Below, one piece after another: positions 3,383 through 6,126 of a stretch of DNA of 6,126 nucleotides. Made by a program: the position numbers and the translations under genes. Numbering within the stretch: the first letter of the stretch is position 1; each line of letters begins with the position of its first letter. The notes beneath the pieces are model-generated. The model made no database searches. It saw only the letters and a program-made list of their open reading frames with translations, and was not told the origin of the DNA. The DNA is from Patescibacteria group bacterium (GTDB lineage Bacteria; Patescibacteriota; Minisyncoccia; UBA6257), in NCBI GenBank assembly GCA_022705545.1, contig JAKJEG010000021.1, positions 1 to 6,126 on the forward strand, in the 5' to 3' direction.

Positions 3383-4870
3383 ATGAAAAAAATGAAAAAA
3401 TTTTATTTAACTACGAGTATTGCTTACACTAACAGTTCTCCTCATTTAGGCTTTGCTTTAGAATTGGTTCAAGCTGATGTTATTGCTCGGTATCAAAGAT
3501 TATTGGGTAAAAAAGTTTATTTTTCTACTGGCACTGATGAGCATGGATTGAAAATTGAAAAAATAGCCCAAGAAAAAGGCCTTTCCCCCAAAGAATTTGT
3601 TGATGAGATAGTTTTCCAATACCAAGAACTGACAAAAAAATTAAATATTTCTCAAGACGATTTTATCAGGACCACTGATGAAAAAAGACACATTCCGACA
3701 GTAAAAAAGGTTTGGCGAATTTTATTGAAAAATGGTGATTTATATAAAAAAAGATATCAAGGATATTATTGTGTTGGTTGTGAAGCATTTTGGCTAGAAA
3801 AAGATTTGCAAGGTAAGAAATGCCCTATTCACCAGCAGGAATGTGTATTGGTTGAGGAAGAAAATTATTTTTTCCGGCTTTCCCGCTATCAAGAAAAATT
3901 ATTGAAAGTTTTAAGTCAAGAAAAAATTAAAATTTATCCTCAAAGCAAAAAGAAAGAAGTTATTACTCTAATTAAAAAAGGGCTGCCGGATATTAGCTTT
4001 TCCAGGGATAGAAAAAAATTAAATTGGGGAATAGAGGTTCCTAATGATCAAACGCAAGTTATTTATGTTTGGTGCGATGCTTTGATTAACTATTTATCAA
4101 CTATTGGCTATAGTAATAATTTGAAAAAATTTAACACTTTCTGGCCAGCTGATCTTCATTGTGTTGGTAAAGATATTTTAAAATTTCATTCTCTTATTTG
4201 GCCGGCAATGCTTATGTCTTTAAAACTACCATTACCGCGAGCTATTTTTGTTCATGGATTTTTAACGATTAATGGCCAAAAAATTTCCAAAAGTTTAGGC
4301 AATGTTATTGATCCTTTTTATTTAATCAAAAAATACAACAGCGAATGTTTAAGATATTATTTGATTAAAGAAATTCCCACTTTTAATGATGGTGATTTTT
4401 CTGAAGAAAAATTAATTCAAAGATACAACACAGAATTGGCTGATGGTTTAGGAAATCTTGTCTCCCGTTTATTTGCTTTATCTTCGGCTTATAAAGAAGG
4501 CTTTATTTTAAAACCAACAAAAAACGAATTAACTGAAAAATCAAAAAAAATTATTGCTAAATATCAGGAAAAAATGGAAAATTACGCTTTGGAAGAAGCA
4601 ATTAGTATTTTATGGCAGTTAGTGAAAGAAAATAATCGCTATCTTAATTCAGAAAAACCTTGGGCAAAGAATGAAGGAGAAAAGAAAAAAATTTTAACTA
4701 ACTCTTTAGGCCTTCTTTTCCTAACGCTAAAATGGCTTTCACCAGTTTTACCTTCTTCAACAGAGAAAATTTTTGCTCATTGTCATTTATCTTTGAAAAA
4801 TGAGAAAGAATGGTTTAATAAAACAATTAAAATCAATAAAATTGAACCAATATTTCCAAAAATCACTTAA
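3383..4870 (+). CDS. metG: Methionyl-tRNA synthetase
   Basis: This cytoplasmic class I synthetase charges tRNA-Met with methionine using ATP. The 495-aa protein has the nucleotide-binding fold at both ends of the catalytic core. The HIGH-type motif is PHLGFA (H21-F24), and the KMSKS-type loop is KISKS (300-304) in GQKISKSLGN. The connective domain holds one zinc knuckle with ligands C130, C133, C147 and H150 (CVGC, then CPIH), the single-zinc T. thermophilus-like type. Other blocks are VPND (219-222), YVWCDAL (228-234, including the methionine-pocket Trp) and WPADLHCVGKD (254-264). The helical anticodon domain has the NSEKPWAK segment. There is no C-terminal tRNA-binding (Trbp111-like) domain. 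The last His of HIGH is Phe here, which is unusual. A start at Met4 is possible, and neither ATG has a Shine-Dalgarno sequence. Confidence 0.97.
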   Translation: MKKMKKFYLTTSIAYTNSSPHLGFALELVQADVIARYQRLLGKKVYFSTGTDEHGLKIEKIAQEKGLSPKEFVDEIVFQYQELTKKLNISQDDFIRTTDEKRHIPTVKKVWRILLKNGDLYKKRYQGYYCVGCEAFWLEKDLQGKKCPIHQQECVLVEEENYFFRLSRYQEKLLKVLSQEKIKIYPQSKKKEVITLIKKGLPDISFSRDRKKLNWGIEVPNDQTQVIYVWCDALINYLSTIGYSNNLKKFNTFWPADLHCVGKDILKFHSLIWPAMLMSLKLPLPRAIFVHGFLTINGQKISKSLGNVIDPFYLIKKYNSECLRYYLIKEIPTFNDGDFSEEKLIQRYNTELADGLGNLVSRLFALSSAYKEGFILKPTKNELTEKSKKIIAKYQEKMENYALEEAISILWQLVKENNRYLNSEKPWAKNEGEKKKILTNSLGLLFLTLKWLSPVLPSSTEKIFAHCHLSLKNEKEWFNKTIKINKIEPIFPKIT

Positions 4871-4900
4871 AATATTTAGTTGAATTATATTATTATATTT

Positions 4901-5731
4901 ATGAGAATCTATAAAAAGCCATTAATTAATTTATTTTATCTTTATGCTGCCTTAAATTACAACGGTTATGATAAAGAGAATAATTCAAAAGGAATGCATC
5001 CTTTTCGTAAGAAAGTCAGAGATTATCTACAAAATAAATTCGTTCCAAAATTTAATTTTTGTTTTCATCCTTATCAATATACTAAAGAAATTTTAATTAA
5101 TAATTTAATTATTTCCTCGAAAACAAATCCTGATTTTATTCCAACTATTGAATACCTTCAAAGATTTATCAAAGAAACAAACCTAACAATTTTAGAAAAA
5201 GATTTTCTTGCTGAAACCAAAAAAGCAATAGAACCTTACAGCAAGACACTACCTAAAATTATTAAAATAACTCAGGAATTTTTCACCTTTCAACCGGAAT
5301 CTCAAAAAATAATATTCACTGTTAACCTGTTGGAATCTTACTATCGAGGTTTTTCTATTCAAATAGAAAAAACAGGTTATCTGATTACCGGCCCATCAGA
5401 AAGTCCTAATATTCGCAACCTTCTTCATGAATTAATCCATTTTTATATCAATACCATTAAAGCGCCAGAAATTCCTGCTTCGCATATAAAAAAATTACCA
5501 AAAGAAATAATTGATAATTATGATGATTTCTTACTCTCTGAATCCCTTATTCGCGCTCTGGTAATTTATTTATTCAGAAAATTCAATCTTGGCTATCAGG
5601 AATTAAATTTAAATGATGAATTAATGCTTTATCCTCAAAAGTTTTTAGAACTTCTTAGTAAAGGCCAGTTCAACCATCTAAGCAAGAACCAAATCAAAGG
5701 CTTATTTACTAAAATCATTAATAATCCATAA
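4901..5731 (+). CDS. Putative zinc-metalloprotease-like HExxH protein, family unknown
   Basis: This 276-aa protein (from ATG) is not one I can name. Its one diagnostic motif is HELIH at residues 176-180 inside NLLHELIHFYI, the zinc-binding and catalytic HExxH helix of zincin peptidases. A candidate third ligand is Glu214 in LLSESLIRALVIYLF, 34 residues after the second His, a gluzincin-like spacing. The N-terminal 170 residues are mixed charged and aromatic, with no catalytic motif I recognise. There is no clear signal peptide or membrane helix, so a cytoplasmic location is more likely, though the MRIYKKPLINLFYLYAALN start leaves some doubt. The frame opens 7 codons earlier at a TTG (4880); the ATG at 4901 is preferred. 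Neither start has a Shine-Dalgarno sequence. It follows metG by 30 bp on the same strand, so co-transcription is likely. It could also be a non-catalytic HExxH fold. Confidence 0.8.
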   Translation: MRIYKKPLINLFYLYAALNYNGYDKENNSKGMHPFRKKVRDYLQNKFVPKFNFCFHPYQYTKEILINNLIISSKTNPDFIPTIEYLQRFIKETNLTILEKDFLAETKKAIEPYSKTLPKIIKITQEFFTFQPESQKIIFTVNLLESYYRGFSIQIEKTGYLITGPSESPNIRNLLHELIHFYINTIKAPEIPASHIKKLPKEIIDNYDDFLLSESLIRALVIYLFRKFNLGYQELNLNDELMLYPQKFLELLSKGQFNHLSKNQIKGLFTKIINNP

Positions 5732-5806
5732 ATTAACCTACTCTACAACACCACCTAAATTAAGAAGCATCCTATCAAGATTCAACTTCGATAGATCAAA
5801 ATTAAA

Positions 5807-5850
5807 TTAACGATATCGCAAGTCGTTAAAAAATAACGACTTGCGATATC
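5807..5850. repeat. Palindromic repeat family, copy 3 (compact form)
   Basis: GATATCGCAAGTCGTTA (5812-5828), a loop of five A and TAACGACTTGCGATATC (5834-5850) form a perfect 17-bp hairpin. The layout (17-5-17) is identical to copy 2. The arms differ by one base on each side (C to T on the left, G to A on the right), which keeps the pair intact. The nested palindrome is slightly degraded, with TTAACGAT in place of TTAACGAC. It lies in the convergent gap downstream of the HExxH gene and has no T-run. Confidence 0.92.
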
Positions 5851-5909
5851 AAAACATTTAATCAATTTAATCATTTTAAGATTGATTGAATATTAAAATT
5901 GTTATTCTT

Positions 5910-5952
5910 AATAAAAAAGGTCTCTGGAATAAATCTAGAGACCTTTTTTATT
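5910..5952. terminator. Bidirectional intrinsic terminator between convergent genes
   Basis: AATAAAAAAGGTCTCT (5910-5925) pairs perfectly with AGAGACCTTTTTTATT (5937-5952). The stem extends by a G-T wobble and a G-C pair to a 7-nt loop AATAAAT. Six T residues follow the stem core on each strand. It serves the metG-HExxH transcript on the plus strand and, 17 bp beyond its stop codon, the partial gene on the minus strand. Confidence 0.92.
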
Positions 5953-5969
5953 CTGTAATCTGTTAAGTT

Positions 5970-6126
5970 TTACAAAGAAAACAAAGAAATAAAGGGTTTT
6001 AAGGGAGAAAAAAGATTAGAGATGGGAGATTCTTCACCCCATAAAGGCACAGGAACAGTCATGACCGTTTGAGTGTCAGAACTGGAATTACCACAACTAT
6101 TAGTACAAGTGACCTTGTAGAGACAA
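5970..6126 (-). CDS. C-terminus of a probable secreted Ig/PKD-like domain protein (partial)
   Basis: The minus strand is open from the right edge to a TAA at 5970-5972, giving 51 residues that begin CLYKVTCTNSCGNSSSDTQT. The pattern YxVTCTNxCG, a Ser/Asp-rich turn and then TVMTV resembles the last two strands of an Ig-like or PKD-like beta-sandwich, as found at the C-termini of bacterial surface proteins. After the domain comes a 27-residue tail (PVPLWGEESPISNLFSPLKP and onward) with no LPxTG or other recognised sorting signal. Two Cys (7 and 11 of the fragment) could form a disulphide if it is exported. The stop codon is closely followed by the bidirectional terminator, which supports a real gene end. 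The N-terminus, domain count and signal peptide lie outside the window. Confidence 0.75.
   Translation of the reverse strand, partial: CLYKVTCTNSCGNSSSDTQTVMTVPVPLWGEESPISNLFSPLKPFISLFSL

Noticed and set aside
4880..4900. TTG start adding seven residues to the HExxH protein
   Set aside because: The added residues come from the A/T-rich spacer after metG, there is no ribosome binding site, and an ATG follows at 4901.
73..5731. Alternative genetic code with UGA read as Gly or Trp
   Set aside because: All recognised genes read through without in-frame UGA, use TGG for Trp and keep normal lengths.
1110..5850. Repeats considered as a CRISPR array
   Set aside because: There are only three copies, spaced kilobases apart with genes between them and no regular spacers.

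Overview
The window is a chromosomal segment of an AT-rich bacterium, dominated by translation genes. It carries the start of the str operon (rpsL-rpsG-fusA, minus strand), the rplJ-rplL pair behind an L10-type attenuator leader, tRNA-Val(CAC), metG, an unrecognised HExxH protein, and the tail of a probable secreted Ig/PKD-like protein. Low GC, almost no Shine-Dalgarno sequences before housekeeping genes, no encoded CCA on the tRNA, and repeat-rich intergenic DNA would fit a Patescibacteria (CPR)-type genome. That placement is inference; no marker here proves it. UGA shows no sign of reassignment.

Layout. Positions 1-967 (minus) hold fusA (only 22 codons), rpsG and rpsL, tightly packed behind a near-consensus promoter at 1025-1053. 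Positions 968-1492 are a 525-bp divergent gap. It contains that promoter, a 228-bp inverted-repeat element with a fold-back interior, and a plus-strand extended -10 promoter. Positions 1493-1813 encode a 106-aa unknown charged helical protein, the only gene here with a strong Shine-Dalgarno sequence. A perfect 18-bp inverted repeat flanks it. Positions 1863-1963 form a leader with competing antiterminator and terminator folds, directly before rplJ and then rplL. Positions 2998-3382 hold a second copy of the repeat family, two short tandem repeats, the tRNA gene bracketed by a 9-bp leader/trailer inverted repeat, a terminator, and a short promoter for metG. metG is followed after 30 bp by the HExxH gene, then a third repeat copy and a bidirectional terminator shared with the convergent partial gene at the right edge.

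How it works together. The genes supply ribosomal proteins of the decoding site (S12, S7), the translocase EF-G, the stalk (L10, L7/L12), a tRNA and a tRNA synthetase. The usual rplJL-rpoBC-rpsLG-fusA order is broken: the stalk genes and str genes are divergent, and rpoBC is absent from the space after rplL.

The most notable signals are three. First, a dispersed palindromic repeat family (three copies in 6 kb, one compensatory base-pair change). Second, the 18-bp inverted repeat joining the 5' UTR and 3' end of the small unknown gene. Third, a clearly drawn switch in the rplJ leader.
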